Shown piece by piece: positions 45,747 to 57,736 of a stretch of 64,000 nt of DNA (position 1 is the stretch's first letter; every line of letters starts with the position of its first letter). Below the pieces are notes generated by a model. The model ran no database searches. It was not told the origin of the DNA and worked only from the letters and a program-made list of their open reading frames with translations. A program made the translations under genes and the position numbers. This DNA is from Copromyces sp. CBS 386.78 (Eukaryota > Ascomycota > Sordariomycetes > Sordariales > Sordariaceae). The stretch lies in assembly GCA_030685235.1 (NCBI GenBank), contig MU839158.1, forward strand, positions 1-64,000, in the 5' to 3' direction.

Positions 45747-47238
45747 GGCGTATTGTGTTGTTTATGTGAGAGTTGAAGTCGATTGAGAAGCGTCAGGAAG
45801 TGAGAGACTTGGACCCTCAGCTCGTTGCTTGTAGTTGCGGGTCGAACCGAAATTACCGGTCGATGGGACGTTCGCAGTGCGGGAAACGGGCTAGCGCTAA
45901 GTATTTCGAGCTCGGTACGGGGTTCTGAGGCTGAGCACTGGCGATCGTGGGTGGTACGGTGGTTGTTGAAGACGAGATGAAGTGTGTGCAAGTCAAAGCA
46001 CGTAGGTATCGAAGTATGATTCGATTCCCAAGTTTCAGTGATTGTTTCCAGTGGAAGTGGAAGCAGGCTGCGTCACTCCTTTCTAGACTTTTAGGGCGCT
46101 GCCTTGGGCGGTTGCCTGTGGGTCAGTGCGCTACAGCGGGGTGCCTTGGATGCCAAGCCTGCAAGCATTACAGTACTGCCCGTAAATGTGAGGCTCAGCC
46201 ACTTCGGACACCAGCCACACTGGTGGCTTTGACGATGAAAGCTGCGAACTGTTTTGAAACTCTCACTCGGAACCTCAATTGTCTTTGTCTTGGCCCTACT
46301 CGTGGGCCGACAAGTTGTATGGTACTCGATCCTCCCAGCCCATGACTGTCACTAGGGAACTGATTCTTTGACGGCTTCATACAGCCAGCTAAAAGCGCAG
46401 ATATGGGACAAGCCGCTAGCCATGGAGTGACAGTCGACTGAACAAAGGCTCAACAACTCAATGTCTCTCCGATCGACCCAGTGATGGGCTCTTGAAATAA
46501 GCTTTTGCAGAAGCCGCCGCGGGGAAGATCTTACGTAAAGCTCTGGAAGACGGCCGTGCAAGACACCATACCTTGCACTCCTACTCGTCTGGGCTAGAAA
46601 CGCCCTCTGCGACCCATTGCTTGCACAGGAACCATTGCAAGCAATGGGTCGCAGAGGGCGTTTCTAGCCCAGACGAGTAACCTCCCGGACATGCTGTTTG
46701 ACATGCTCTGGCTACGAGCATCTCCCCCCTAGTTGCATCTGTCAGCGCCCAGACCTGATGAACCGTCGACTTTTGGGTAGGATTTTGCTACTCTTCTAAG
46801 CTAGCGTACAAGGCCGTGGCACAGAGGCCAAGAGGCCAAGAGCACCCTATGCACCGATCTGCACCAGCGTGTCGAGCTCTTCAAGCTCTCTTTTGACCGC
46901 AGCACAAACCAGAGCGGGAGCCAGACACTCCGGCCTCAATCACCCACCTTTTCTTGACCCCTTTTCCCGTCTGCGTGGTTGTTTCCCCCTAAGCCTCCGC
47001 ATCTTTCAGGCACTCTCTAGGGCCTCTCCACACCTACCGCACACGCCTGTCCTCCACCTGCTCTCCGTCGGTGACTCGGGGCGGTGGACATCTCCAACTC
47101 GGGCTCCCCACCAACTCACCCCACGGGGTCAGGCGGGTCACGACTCAACGAGCCCCATCGGTATCCCGGTGTGCCTGCTTCACCAAATCCACCCGAGATC
47201 CATCCCACGGCAAGGTCTAGGCCTTCAGTCCATCTACG
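45747..47238. other. Intergenic stretch containing a perfect hairpin
   Basis: Divergent upstream regions of the verprolin gene and of the orphan gene at 47239. A perfect 44-bp inverted repeat lies at 46582-46679 (listed separately). A C/T-rich region at 46860-47230 probably includes the leader of the downstream gene. Confidence 0.5.
46582..46679. repeat. Perfect 44-bp inverted repeat with 10-nt loop
   Basis: The left arm 46582-46625 begins TACTCGTCTGGGCTAGAAAC. The right arm 46636-46679 is its exact reverse complement over all 44 bases, ending GTTTCTAGCCCAGACGAGTA. The spacer CAGGAACCAT is 46626-46635. Directly to the left, GTGCAAG (46556-46562) and CTTGCAC (46572-46578) form a second small hairpin. 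A transcript would fold into a long perfect stem. No coding frame spans it. Confidence 0.9.
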
Positions 47239-48741
47239 ATGCCTCTCCGCCCCTACAACCTCAAGGCCACCACGGTCAACCTCACCACGGCCAGAGTCCC
47301 CGTCTCTCCGATCTGCGGCAGCCTTATCTACTCCCGCCAGCAACATGCCCGACCGGCGTCTGCGCCCGTATCTGCGCCGTTTGCCAAGCGCTCCCTGGTA
47401 ACACTGAGTGCCGGCGCACACCTGGCCAAGCTCACCCAAGAGCGCTCAGCCGCGTCGATCGCTGCTGTCCGTATGCTGAGCACCACGAGCTCCCTTTCAA
47501 AGGTGAAACAGGTGCCGAAGCTGTCGCAATCCGCCCAGAAAAAGAGTCCGTCATCGCCTTCCGTTTGGGCTTCCAAGTTCACGGCCCCGCAGAAACCATC
47601 GAAACCCCAGCAGCGGCTAGCCACCGAGACCGCACCCCCTCATGCCCAGGGGCAGCATGCTACTCCCGATCTTGACCGTGTCACCAAAGAGTTTCTGGCC
47701 AAGCAGGGCATCCCGTCAGAGCACATGACCCTCACCGCTCTGCGCGCCTTGGTCCAACCAACCGTCCCGTTAGCGGCTTCTGCCTCTGCTACTGCCTCTG
47801 CTACTATCTCTGCCTCTGACTCCTCTCATGACAGCCAGTCCCCCGCAGCCGGCGGAGAGGCCGATCAGACGGGTGCGTCTGATCTGCTTGGTCTGGATGC
47901 TGATGGCCGGAACGCCCGGGCCACGACGACTGCTCCTGATGGACTTGAGCCTCTTCCCTACTTGAGCTTCAACAAGGATGCCGCTGACAAGATCTCAGAT
48001 GCGGCATATGCAATCATCTCGCATCCTCCTGTTGTCATCACTCCGCTGCTGCTCAAAGAGTATGTTGCTCTCCAGGCCTCCCTTGGCAAGCCCAAGACAC
48101 TGCCGCATGTTTTGGGCCTATATGCGTACAAGGCCGCCCCCAAGCTTAGCTCTGGAGGAAAGCTGGCTTACAAAGAGCGGAACCCCGACATGCCAAAGAA
48201 CGCGGTTGATCCCGAGGTTGCTGAGATGGCACTGGACGCAGCACTTGGTGCCAAGGACCTTGATGCCGCTGTTGGCATTGTCGAAAATACGTACGCTACC
48301 AAGGCTTACACCCGCGACAAGTTGTTGAGAAAGGCACTTATACCCATGACGGGCTTGGGACTCACTCCTGTCGCTGCCTGGGCTCTCGCCAAGAGCTATG
48401 GTACATGGCAAGATTCAATGGAGACTGTTTTGGCGACCAACGTAGCCTTCTTTGGCATGCTGGCCTACGTTGGCTTCACCGCGACCATGGGCATTGTGGC
48501 CATGACTACGGCAAACGACCAGATGAAGCGGGTGACCTGGGGCCCGGGTATTCCGCTGCGGGAGCGCTGGATCCGAGAGGATGAACGGGCCGCTTATGAC
48601 AAGATTGCTTGCTCATTCGGGTTCGGGGAAGTGCTTCGTTACGGAGAGGAGGAAGGAGAGGAGTTTGGCGTTCTCCGTGAATACATTCTGAGCAAGGGCA
48701 TGATTCTCGATGCCGTCAACCTAATGCCAGGTATGCAATAA
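47239..48741 (+). CDS. Orphan protein, probably mitochondrial membrane
   Basis: Single-exon open frame of 500 residues. The first 120 are rich in Ser, Thr, Ala, Arg and Lys and nearly free of acidic residues (MPLRPYNLKATTVNLTTARV), a mitochondrial-targeting composition. The middle is Ser/Ala-rich. The C-terminal 270 residues look folded: DKISDAAYAIISHPPVVITP, then LLRKALIPMTGLGLTPVAAW, a probable transmembrane helix at 397-422 (VAFFGMLAYVGFTATMGIVA), and a conserved-looking end TWGPGIPLRERWIREDERAA. Protein export to the matrix side or inner membrane is inferred. I do not recognise the family and assign no function. Confidence 0.75.
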   Translation: MPLRPYNLKATTVNLTTARVPVSPICGSLIYSRQQHARPASAPVSAPFAKRSLVTLSAGAHLAKLTQERSAASIAAVRMLSTTSSLSKVKQVPKLSQSAQKKSPSSPSVWASKFTAPQKPSKPQQRLATETAPPHAQGQHATPDLDRVTKEFLAKQGIPSEHMTLTALRALVQPTVPLAASASATASATISASDSSHDSQSPAAGGEADQTGASDLLGLDADGRNARATTTAPDGLEPLPYLSFNKDAADKISDAAYAIISHPPVVITPLLLKEYVALQASLGKPKTLPHVLGLYAYKAAPKLSSGGKLAYKERNPDMPKNAVDPEVAEMALDAALGAKDLDAAVGIVENTYATKAYTRDKLLRKALIPMTGLGLTPVAAWALAKSYGTWQDSMETVLATNVAFFGMLAYVGFTATMGIVAMTTANDQMKRVTWGPGIPLRERWIREDERAAYDKIACSFGFGEVLRYGEEEGEEFGVLREYILSKGMILDAVNLMPGMQ

Positions 48742-49682
48742 ACTTGCAATCTTGGGTTGACTTACGGCACCTATCTATCAAGACCCCGAACAACGCCATC
48801 AATGTCACACGCCCCCCGTGTAGCCCGGAAGAGCCTTGGCACCGAGCACCGGTGGCTGTGGGAGACTGAGTTGTCGATATGACCCCGGTCTTCCTAGCTT
48901 AACCCCTTTACCGCTTGGTCACTAAGTACCTTAGTTGCCAAGCTAGCGATCGGCGGGAAGACTTACATATTTACGATCCTTCGAGGTTGCCAAGTTCGTC
49001 CAAGAACACCCGAAAGATGAGAAGATATCAAATCAATCTAGGATGCCTACCGCCCAGAATGGAAACCACACTAGCTCACCTCCCTTTCCGTGCAGAGGCT
49101 CGTCTGCGGTTTTCCGTTATGTTGATGTAAGTACCGGTAATACAGCTAGGGTGTTAAAGTGGAAAAAAGAAACAATCATCTACCGGCTCGGAGTCTCTCT
49201 ATCTTTCTTTCACCTTGTATCGTGTTCTTTAAACGTTGTTGCATAGATTTCGACCCAACCGACCGCAGTCGGTCCCACGTTTCCGTTCCCCACCTCGAAC
49301 CAGGCTGTTTCTCCATGCATCCCTAGTCAACAAACTCGGTTCACTACTCCAGTGGGTTGAAACTCCCGCGACTTAAATCTGATCTGTGGCTTTGCCTAGT
49401 CTAGTCGACATCTCCCAGTCGACTTATCCACCCCCTACGTCACCCCAGTTGCTTGGCGTTTATTATCTACTCCTTGTACTCCTTGTCCCTCCTCCCGACT
49501 CCCCCTTATATATACAAGGCCCATTTCCCTATCTGATCCTAACCAGGTTCGTTTGATCAAGAGCTCTGGAGCATTCACATATATCCTAGAAATCATTCAC
49601 TTCTATCTCATCTCATTTTTACGTAAAAGATTCACATCCCTTGTTCTCTACAAGTCAAACTACATACACTCTTCAGCCTAGC
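48742..49682. other. Intergenic stretch, 0.9 kb
   Basis: 3' flank of the orphan mitochondrial-type gene and the upstream region of the four-TM gene. A TATA-like TATATATACAAGG lies near 49507-49519, about 170 bp upstream of the next ATG. No gene. Confidence 0.45.
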
Positions 49683-51009
49683 ATGGCCGGCGGTTTTAAA
49701 CCTATCGACCCTGAGCAATGTCAACATTACGCTGAGTTCGCCTCGCACCTCGGCCGGACGGCCTTTGATGGGATTTACTGGTCCCTCTTCGTGTTTGTCA
49801 TACTCATGCTCTTCCTCGCCTCGTGGAAGTATTCAGGGTATGTTATTTTCCCCTGTCATTCCCTTTTTTTTTTTCTTTTTTTTTTTTTCTTTTTTTTTTT
49901 TTCTTCTTTTTTTTTTAATATTCAACGTTCACTAACACGCTTTCCCAGAACCTGTGAAGCGCTGGCAGATTCCAGACCTGGTACAAAGCATTACCGACAC
50001 AAGATGCAGCGATGCCTCCTTATCTGCTCCGGTTACTTTGTGCTCTCCATCATCGCCGTGGTCATGGAGGTCTACGCCCTTTTGGCGTTGCAATTCTGTG
50101 ACGGGGAAGACCTCATGTCGCTCTACTGGTCTACTTGGACGATGCTGCAGGTCGGCTCGCTCATAGCCATCTTGGGCATTATCCTGGCTGCTTTCAATGC
50201 CATCCGTGGTAACAAGAACCCGTAAGTTCTCTCCCTCTTTCTGTCAGAAAAAGCCAACTGCTAACAGTGTATTTTAGACCATGGGCACTAGCTCTCGGCA
50301 CTCCCGTCCTCGTCGTCGCGGGCATCGGCCACGCCTTCCACGGCGCCATGCGCAAGCGTGTAAAGCGCGTTCGGTCCAGAAGCATGCATTCTCGAAGCTT
50401 GCGCTCCCGAAGCCGGGGCAGATCAGTGGGCAGTCTCAAGGGAATCTCTACCAACGACTTGCCCATGAGCAGGGAGTACGTATTCCCTCCATTTTTACTT
50501 TTGTTTTCACTACTTGTCCTTTGTCTTATCTCTCACCACCGGTCCAAATCTGAAACCGCCCCCAGCCAACAGAGACTAACAACAACCTTTCAACTTCCAG
50601 GGAGACGATCCGCGTCGAAGATAGTCCCAGCGACGATAACAACAACAATAACAACAAAGAATACCGCGCCAGACTCCTCGGCTACACCCCCGAAGGCGCT
50701 CCCATCCTTCAGTTCCTCGACGATCCAGGCAACAGCATCGATCCCGAGCGCGGCACCATTCTGGGGAAGAACACCATGAACGGACAGATCATTGTCGCCT
50801 TTAGGAAGTCTGTGGTTATCATTTCCGACGGTGTTAACACCAGCAACAGCAACATGCCAACTCCGATGAACGAAAAGGCTTCATCATTGCTCAACGTCCC
50901 ACCATCCCCTTCGCCAAGGCCGCCGCCGGTCGTCAGGATTGCTTCTCCGCGCCGTCCGTCTGACGAGGAATTTGAGGAGACCGAGGGGGTGCATGTCTCC
51001 CCTGTTTGA
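49683..51009 (+). CDS. Unknown four-transmembrane protein
   Basis: Four exons fit: 49683-49837, 49949-50221, 50278-50475 and 50601-51009, encoding 344 residues. The predicted membrane helices are at about residues 30-48 (GIYWSLFVFVILMLFLASW), 74-100 (LLICSGYFVLSIIAVVMEVY), 115-136 (TMLQVGSLIAILGIILAAFN) and 145-165 (WALALGTPVLVVAGIGHAFH). A basic Ser/Arg-rich linker follows (RKRVKRVRSRSMHSRSLRSR), then an Asn run, a short folded-looking block GYTPEGAPILQFLDDPGN and an acidic Pro-rich tail. The first intron (49838-49948) is extremely T-rich. The start was chosen at the first ATG of the frame. The protein looks like a lineage-conserved fungal membrane protein; the family is not recognised. Confidence 0.75.
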
Positions 51010-54000
51010 GACAGGGATATCACGTCTTGAAAATCTGGACGCCACCATTTCCGGCTTCCCTTCTTATTGGAACTTTTTTTCTTCTTATCTCTTGGCTTTT
51101 ACCGTGTTTGTTATTTGTGTCTTTGATTTTTGATCTTTTTATCCACACGGGTTTCAGGCATTCATGATCGACAGCGGCGGCGGCGTTGGGCAAGCAAGCG
51201 GGATGAGGGGCAAGCACCATCACGACTTTTCACGACATTTTTCTCTTTTTGGCATAGCGTTTGGTATCATACAAAATCAATCTGGGGCCAACGTACAACG
51301 TTCATATGTATTGTGACTGAGACACACGGGGTGGTGGCGCTTATCTTTTGGCTTTTTCGGGATTTCCGTTCTCTCTTGTTTGTTTCTTCTTGTTCCTTTT
51401 TCCGTTTCATCCTCCGTTGCTTTTTGCATTTCTTATTGGGAAATACCATACCCAAAATTCCATGTTTCCGTGTGATGGCAGATTAGATTACTGCCTTTCT
51501 TCCCGTGGCTGGTGTGCGTTATCTAGATACCCATGACGGACGCGCGCGAGGGCTGAGGGCGTACGGGTGGGTGTGAGGGAAATGAGATTGTAGTCTAGAT
51601 GCCAAATCCATCTATGCATGTCAGGCTTATCAATCACAAGCCTTGTTCAAACATTTACTACATTGAGCTGTCCCTTCTACGATGCTTGGCAATATATTCT
51701 GAGTGCTTTCATACCGTGTAAACATGAATCCGACCTCGGTTTTCCAACTCCTGGCTTTCTTGTATCATTTTCTGTGTACCGTTTAACGTAACCAAAAACT
51801 AATATGGAATGCCTTCTTTCCCCCTTAGTGTAGAAGCTTTTGCATCTGTCATTTCTTTACACAAATACCTCAACATTAATAACATTAGGTAACAAGCCAA
51901 GAAGTAGTTACCCGTCCTTGTGTACCTCCCTTCTTAATCCGTTCCCCCCTCGTCCGAAAAGTCACATACATGATATTGTACATATGAAGGCCGTGTAACA
52001 ATCATGCCATATGCCAAGGGGATTTCAAGACACACGCCTAACATCCGGCGAAACACGTGCTGACAGCGAGCTTTTACCAAGAAATGCATGTCTTTCCTTC
52101 GTTCTACCCGAGAGTACATATAAATGGTATTCACGTGCAAAAGCCACTGAAGTTGCTAACCTGCAGTGTCCTAACATTCACAAAGGCAAAAGGCACATGA
52201 TCACCACCCTATTTGTGTTCCGGATGCATAGATTAACGTCAGTTACACCGTTTACAAATAGATACATTGAAAATTGTCAGACTTGAGAAGATCCGGGGTC
52301 GGTATTGTGGCAGGTAGCTCACGTTGTTGGAGGTAGGCAGATCTAATCGGACGGGGAACGAAAGCGGCGGGGAAATGGAAGCAGAGGAAGGAAAGAGAAG
52401 CCGACCACGCCTACCTCTACCCACAAGACTGCTACTGGATTGTGACTCGGAATATGGAAGGAAGGAAGGAAGTTGCGCGCGTTTCAGCATTCTCACGTGG
52501 CTTTTCTATGGGCAAATGAATTTAATTGCGGAATATGTAATTTGTACTCGCGAGTCGTAACCAGAGCCTGAAATACGTTTTGCATGACAAACTTTCGTCT
52601 TACAAATTGGAAATATACCTTGCACCATTACCCAATACTCTGGTCCACGGCAGAGTTGGCAGCGTGGAGGGTTAGTGAGTAAATGGGCCACATCTTTCCT
52701 TTTCCTGCATCTCAGCACTTGACACAGGAGGAAAGTGCGATATGGATGGATTACCTACTACATCGTAGGTCTCCCGATCGGAATCCCGGCCAGTTTGTCC
52801 ACTGCGCGCGCGTACAAGTAAGGCACACAAGTACACAATGCCCTGCAAGAGTTCGGAGGATATGTAAACATCCGGCTTGGTTTCTTATGTCATTCAACAA
52901 AAGGCTCGATATGAAATCCACGCACGCATCAAGTTTCAGATGTCACATTGTGGAATATATTGAAACTTTTGCTTCTGGGAAGCCCTACCTACTACACTAC
53001 GGGCTTTCCCTACCTACGCATTGAGTTCATCTGGTGGTACACTAGAGGTATCTACTTTTGCACGGCCACAATTGATTTGGATTCTGGGATGATGAGAGTC
53101 CGAGGAAGACCCGAAGGACGAGGTTGATCCCCCACCACTTTGGAGTTTTCTGCGTTTGGTTCTGGTGTTTTGAAACGCCAAGTAGTGGAGTGAGTATTGG
53201 GCAGCGAGAGGAGTCTCAAGAGTCTGAAAGTCTGGGGTGCATACATACGTATTCCCCATCACTATGTAGATCCTTTCGTCAAATTTCCAGGCCCATCGCC
53301 GGTAAATTCCGTACGTACGTACGTACCTACAGTGCAATACCTCGTTTTTCGTCCCAATACCTAACTTCAATCGGCGTACATCCCATCCATCATCCCATCT
53401 CCCCGGGATTAGACGACCTCAACCGCCTGCCTGCGATAAACCAAAACAACCTCAAAACAGTTCTCTAGAACCATGACACAAACTTCCCAAGGTTAAGATT
53501 CAAAATTCACGGCACACCACAGCACCACGGCAGAGACAAGACAACAGAACATAAGAATCTTGGCCCCCTCTTCCGGTCTTAGACATAGAGAGAACACAAA
53601 GATCTTGGCTCACTATAGCATATAGATATACATGGTAGAACTCGCCGTGCCCGACTCCTCGGCACCAGCCACAAAATCCCAACCAGAATACCAGATCAAC
53701 CTCGTGGTCAATCTGAGACAAATGATAGGAGACCACTTCGTCATTCATTCCTAAGTGTTCCCTCTATAAATCATAGAGAGTAGAGACAGGAAAATAAGAA
53801 GCGGCATCGGTTCGGCCGTTTTGGATCTTCGAAAGTACGTCTCCCGGGTGTATACATAGATAGTGACATAAGTATTCCAATTCCCCTATCATATCACGGG
53901 GAACCCTACGCAATGTGGTTGAGGTTGAGGTTGTTTCTACCTAGATACATTAGGTACTATACTTACCAACATACGTGGGCGTCTATGGACAAGCTTGACA

Positions 54001-55435
54001 AGCACAAAGTTGAGTGAGCGGCGGCAGCGGTGATCAGGGGGTGGCTTTCCCGTTTCTCCCGTTTTGAGTGCATACTGTAAATGTAACTGGTGGGAGGTGA
54101 GCAGACGGGTAAGGAAATACCCAGACCAGTAAGCAAGGGAGAGGAGATCTACTAATGACGGTGACCGTGACAAGATGGGAGATCATTGAGGCTGTGCATG
54201 CGAGATGCGAGACCTAGGCGTACACAGTAGTGCTTGTTGAGCTTGTCTTCCCGTCCGTCAGTTGTCACGCTCGGCTCTGCTCCATGCTCTCCATGCTCGC
54301 CATGCATCTAGAGATCCAATCCAGGAAGGGTGTGAGTGTATGTAGTGTAACTGCCGTGTACGTACTTCGTACCCCATTCACTGATGGGTATGGTATAAGC
54401 CAAGAGGGGGCTGAAGCTAGGATACCGAAAGGGTAAACATTCTCCTTTCGATCTCTTCCTCGTCATTCTGTATCCATATCAAGCATTGTGAAAAGGAGAT
54501 AGGGTGAAACGAGCGGATTTCCAAAGAAGGCGTGTGATCGGCTGAATCATCATGACTTCCTCTTCTTCTGCTTCCCCTTCCCAAGCATGGTAATCTAAAA
54601 TCCCAACCCAACCACGGTCTTTTGGTCGATCTCACCGCTAACGAGATCCGAGCCCAACTATCAAATCCCAGACAGCCAAGCAGGGCCAAGCAAAGCCCGA
54701 GAGAAAGCCAAGAGGCAGGCCGCGTACAGCACCCGATCAACAAACTGGGAACCTTCTCACGGAAAGTAGTGTACGTATTGGTCATTCCGTTTCGGGATGG
54801 GTTAGACTGAGGACGTAAGGCTGGTTGTGACGTGACTAGGGGATACCCGTATATTGCATAGAGAGATGCTTTCGACTTGCACGTAACCGATATCGCTGAT
54901 CCCACTGCACAGTCTCATATCAGTTAAGTCTTCTACTCAAGTTAGACTTTATTACCTGTTATCTTTCTAGTGTAGCTTCCGGTCTTACTCCAAAGTCTTG
55001 TCCTTTTCTTGGTATAATTTAGCCCGGGTCCTTCTCGTCCTTGGTCTTCGGAGGCGGCCTGTAAACCTACCTACACGCTCCGTAGCTGCCGAAACCCAAT
55101 CATCCATGGGTACTTTGATAGATAATCGCTTCGAAACCGGAGTGATCAAAATCAGCACTTCTATAAACCCCGTGCGTCTATGGCGTCGTTCTTAGCTTCC
55201 GAGAGAAGCTGTGCTCTGCCGGTGGTTGTGCTTCCAGGCCGTCCTACACCGCAGTATTTATCGGGACCAAAAGCTGACCTCTTCCGTGTCCCGTCCCTTG
55301 GCGGCGCTCTCGGCGAAAACAAACAACGCACGGAGCGGGAAAGTTCGAGACACAATCAACAATGGAAACCTGGCATGCTCCCCTTCGCTCTTTTTTCTTG
55401 CTCTTTCTCGTCCGGTACCTTCCTCATGCTTTCAA
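51010..55435. other. Gene-poor stretch, 4.4 kb
   Basis: No open frame in this interval has motifs or splice partners I can support. A GTACGTACGTACGTAC run lies at 53311-53326. T-rich sequence at 51060-51440 is probably 3' flank of the four-TM gene. No tRNA or 5S rRNA signature was found by eye. A non-coding RNA or a fast-evolving small gene cannot be excluded. Confidence 0.4.
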
Positions 55436-56620
55436 TTACTGCGCCCTTCCGGCTCGGCCAACCTGCAAAATCTCGCCTGTTGGCCGGTCATCGCTGCGTA
55501 GCACCGGCCATGAGCTGCCGTCTTCCTTCCACAACGTTACCTCCAGCTTGGTGCCGAGAATCTTGTAGCTTGACTTGTCAGGGACGATGGACCCAAATAG
55601 CGGCACCTCCGTCTTGTATCGTTTTACGGGGCTGTCTGTCGTGGGCAGGTCCAGGTCGACTGCGTTAGGCTTGAACTCGACCTTGGCAACGTCCTTGTTA
55701 ATCTTCTTGAGGAAGAAAGATGCGATGACTGACGAAGGGGTCTGGTAGAAGTCGGTCCTGTAGAGCAAACACGGGTCAGTTGAGCTGCAGTGGACTGGCA
55801 GGATCAAGGAGATGAAGATGGGAAAGACTGTTTGCAGGACACAGCCATCCTTGGCCGGCCTTGGCTGCGAAACATCACTATAACGGACGGAACTTACCTG
55901 ACCGTCTCCAAGATCTCCTCGCCTCCTGATGCGGCCGCAGTCTCCTTCTTCCCGCTGCCGACAAACAAGTGCCGATCCTTGGTCTTGCAGCCCTCGATCT
56001 TCATGAACTGGTCGAACTCGAGGACGCGGCGCTTGCAGCAGCTGTACCCCTTGCTTCCCTCGTGGAAGATGGGAGCGCCGGGGTGGTGTACGCACTTCTC
56101 GCCCTCGCGGCTGGCACCCTTCTGGTAGGTCGCGCCGCAAGCCTTTCTCCTGCACACGCGGCCGTCCGGGATCTCGATTCCTTCCTCGTCATCCTCGGAT
56201 TCTGGCGCCGGCGGCGGAGGGGTGGGAGCATGTTGCGCAACGGGCACGGGCGCACGGGGTGGTGGCGGGTTGGGGGCGTTGGCGGCCTGGGCCTCGACCA
56301 GTGATGGATCGGCCTCCTTCTTCTCGATCCTGGGAGGAAGGTCGGTGGTACTGTGCTTGCCTTCGGTACAAGGCTCAATGGTCATAAACTCTTCGAAGGT
56401 GAGCACGCGCGGCTTGCAGCACTTCCACCCTAAGCAGCCATGAGCGTTAGCCGGGCCTATCTCTACACTCCGTCGAGCTTTAGGAGAATCGAATTAGACA
56501 TTACATACCCTTCTGGCCTTCGTGGAAAACAGGGGGTCCAGGGTGGTAGCGGCAGACCTCCTCGGGGTCGGTGTAGACCTTGCCGCAACCTTGATGGACG
56601 CACTTCTTGGCCTCGGACAT
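55436..56620 (-). CDS. CHORD-CS domain protein (RAR1/CHORDC1 family)
   Basis: Three exons fit: 56620-56509, 56429-55898 and 55757-55436, encoding 321 residues. Two zinc-binding CHORD domains are present. CHORD-I (residues 7-70) reads KCVHQGCGKVY, then YHPGPPVFHEGQKGWKCC. CHORD-II (about 130-190) reads CRRKACGATYQ, then CVHHPGAPIFHEGSKGYSCC. A Pro-rich linker separates them. The C-terminal CS (p23-like) domain (about 215-300) includes VEFKPNAVDLDLPTTDSPVK and GTKLEVTLWK. CHORD-CS proteins are HSP90 co-chaperones; the fungal form has the two-CHORD-plus-CS layout of animal CHORDC1. All Cys/His ligands of both domains appear intact. Confidence 0.94.
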
Positions 56621-57286
56621 GGTGGATGTTTAGCTGCTATCCGATTATGCAAGTGTGAGAACCTTGAAAGCCGGTCCACGCAGATTCGCTCGATGTAAAT
56701 ACTGTGTAGGTAATGCGCTGTGGGAAAGAATAAAGAGTGCAGACTGTATTGGCAGAATGTTTGGTCGTTGCTCGTCCAACGTTAATAGGAGGAGGGGTGT
56801 GGTTTGTCTACAAATATAAAATAAATGGAGTACGAGATGGGCCTTGTTGTGGAAGCTTCCGTCAGAAGAGCGTGGAACATTCAAGCTTTCTATAGCATCA
56901 GCGGCTTCCTGTTCCAGCGTGCCTATTCCCAAACAGTCGCTCGCTTGTGCCAGACGGTGCCACTGCCGGGGGCGCCGTCGGGCTGAGAAGTGGGGGCGGG
57001 GAAGGCAATCCCGGGGCCGTGACGGGAGCTCGGGCCCGTACTGTTGTCGCTACTGTTGTCGCTACAGTTGTCGCGTTCTCTGTCCTGTTGGCGCGTATAG
57101 TGGGTGCACCCCCCGGCAGGCAAACCAACCCTAGAGGTACTGAGGTAGGTATGCTTTGTCCACTTGCAAGCGCCATGTCCGACGTCAATATCATCCGATT
57201 GAGTTGAAGATCGATACCGTGACTACCATACATCTAAACACATTTTGCTGTGGTTTACTTCATACAATCCAACTGATAGTCACATC
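56621..57286. other. Divergent spacer
   Basis: Upstream regions of the CHORD gene (minus) and the glutaredoxin-like gene (plus). A short tandem GTTGTCGCTACT repeat lies at 57042-57070. No gene. Confidence 0.45.
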
Positions 57287-57679
57287 ATGCGCGTTACAAG
57301 CCGGCTATTTCAGTCTTTCCCTTCTCGGATCACCTTCTTCAGGCGTGAGGGCTGTGGTCTATGTGTTCAGGCAAGGTCTGTCTTGTCCGATGTCTGGGAC
57401 CGCCGGCCTTTCGAATACAAGGAAGTCGACATTGTCAAGCCAGAGTCTAAAGCTTGGAGGGATCTGTATGACTTTGATGTTCCCGTGGTGAGTCTTTATC
57501 ACTCGTCGAACCCTTAACTACATGGAACTCAACACTCACTGACACCTCTACAGATTCATATCAGCAAGGCTCAAGCCCCAGAAGAAGACCCGAAGCTGTC
57601 ATCCAAGGCCGTCAAGCTGATGCATCGCTTCACGATCGAACAGGTTGAAGCCAAAATGGATCAAGTCGAAAAATCATGA
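57287..57679 (+). CDS. Glutaredoxin-like protein (C5orf63/YDR286C type)
   Basis: Two exons fit: 57287-57487 and 57554-57679, encoding 108 residues. It has the DUF836/glutaredoxin-like layout: RITFFRREGCGLCVQARSVL with a C-G-L-C redox motif at residues 23-26, then YKEVDIVKPESKAWRDLYDF and the cis-proline region DVPV. The N-terminal Arg/Ser/Phe-rich segment (MRVTSRLFQSF) could target mitochondria (inference). Members are single-domain, thioredoxin-fold proteins of poorly known role. The stop lies only 57 bp from the stop of the convergent aldolase gene. Confidence 0.85.
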
Positions 57680-57736
57680 GAGAGACCAGTCTTATTATTG
57701 GCACCCGTGTATGTCGATACTACTGCCTCATTCTCG

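Noticed and set aside
46869..47675. 268-codon frame overlapping the orphan mitochondrial-type gene
   Set aside because: Overlaps the better-supported frame from 47239 in another phase; composition is Pro/His/Arg-rich as expected for a shadow in GC-rich DNA.
52740..52800. Possible tRNA-like fragment around the CCCGATCGGAATCCCGG sequence
   Set aside because: No matching acceptor stem, D-arm or standard T-loop (TTCRANNC) could be built.
53311..53326. GTACGTACGTACGTAC tandem as a regulatory array
   Set aside because: A plain short simple repeat with no other context.
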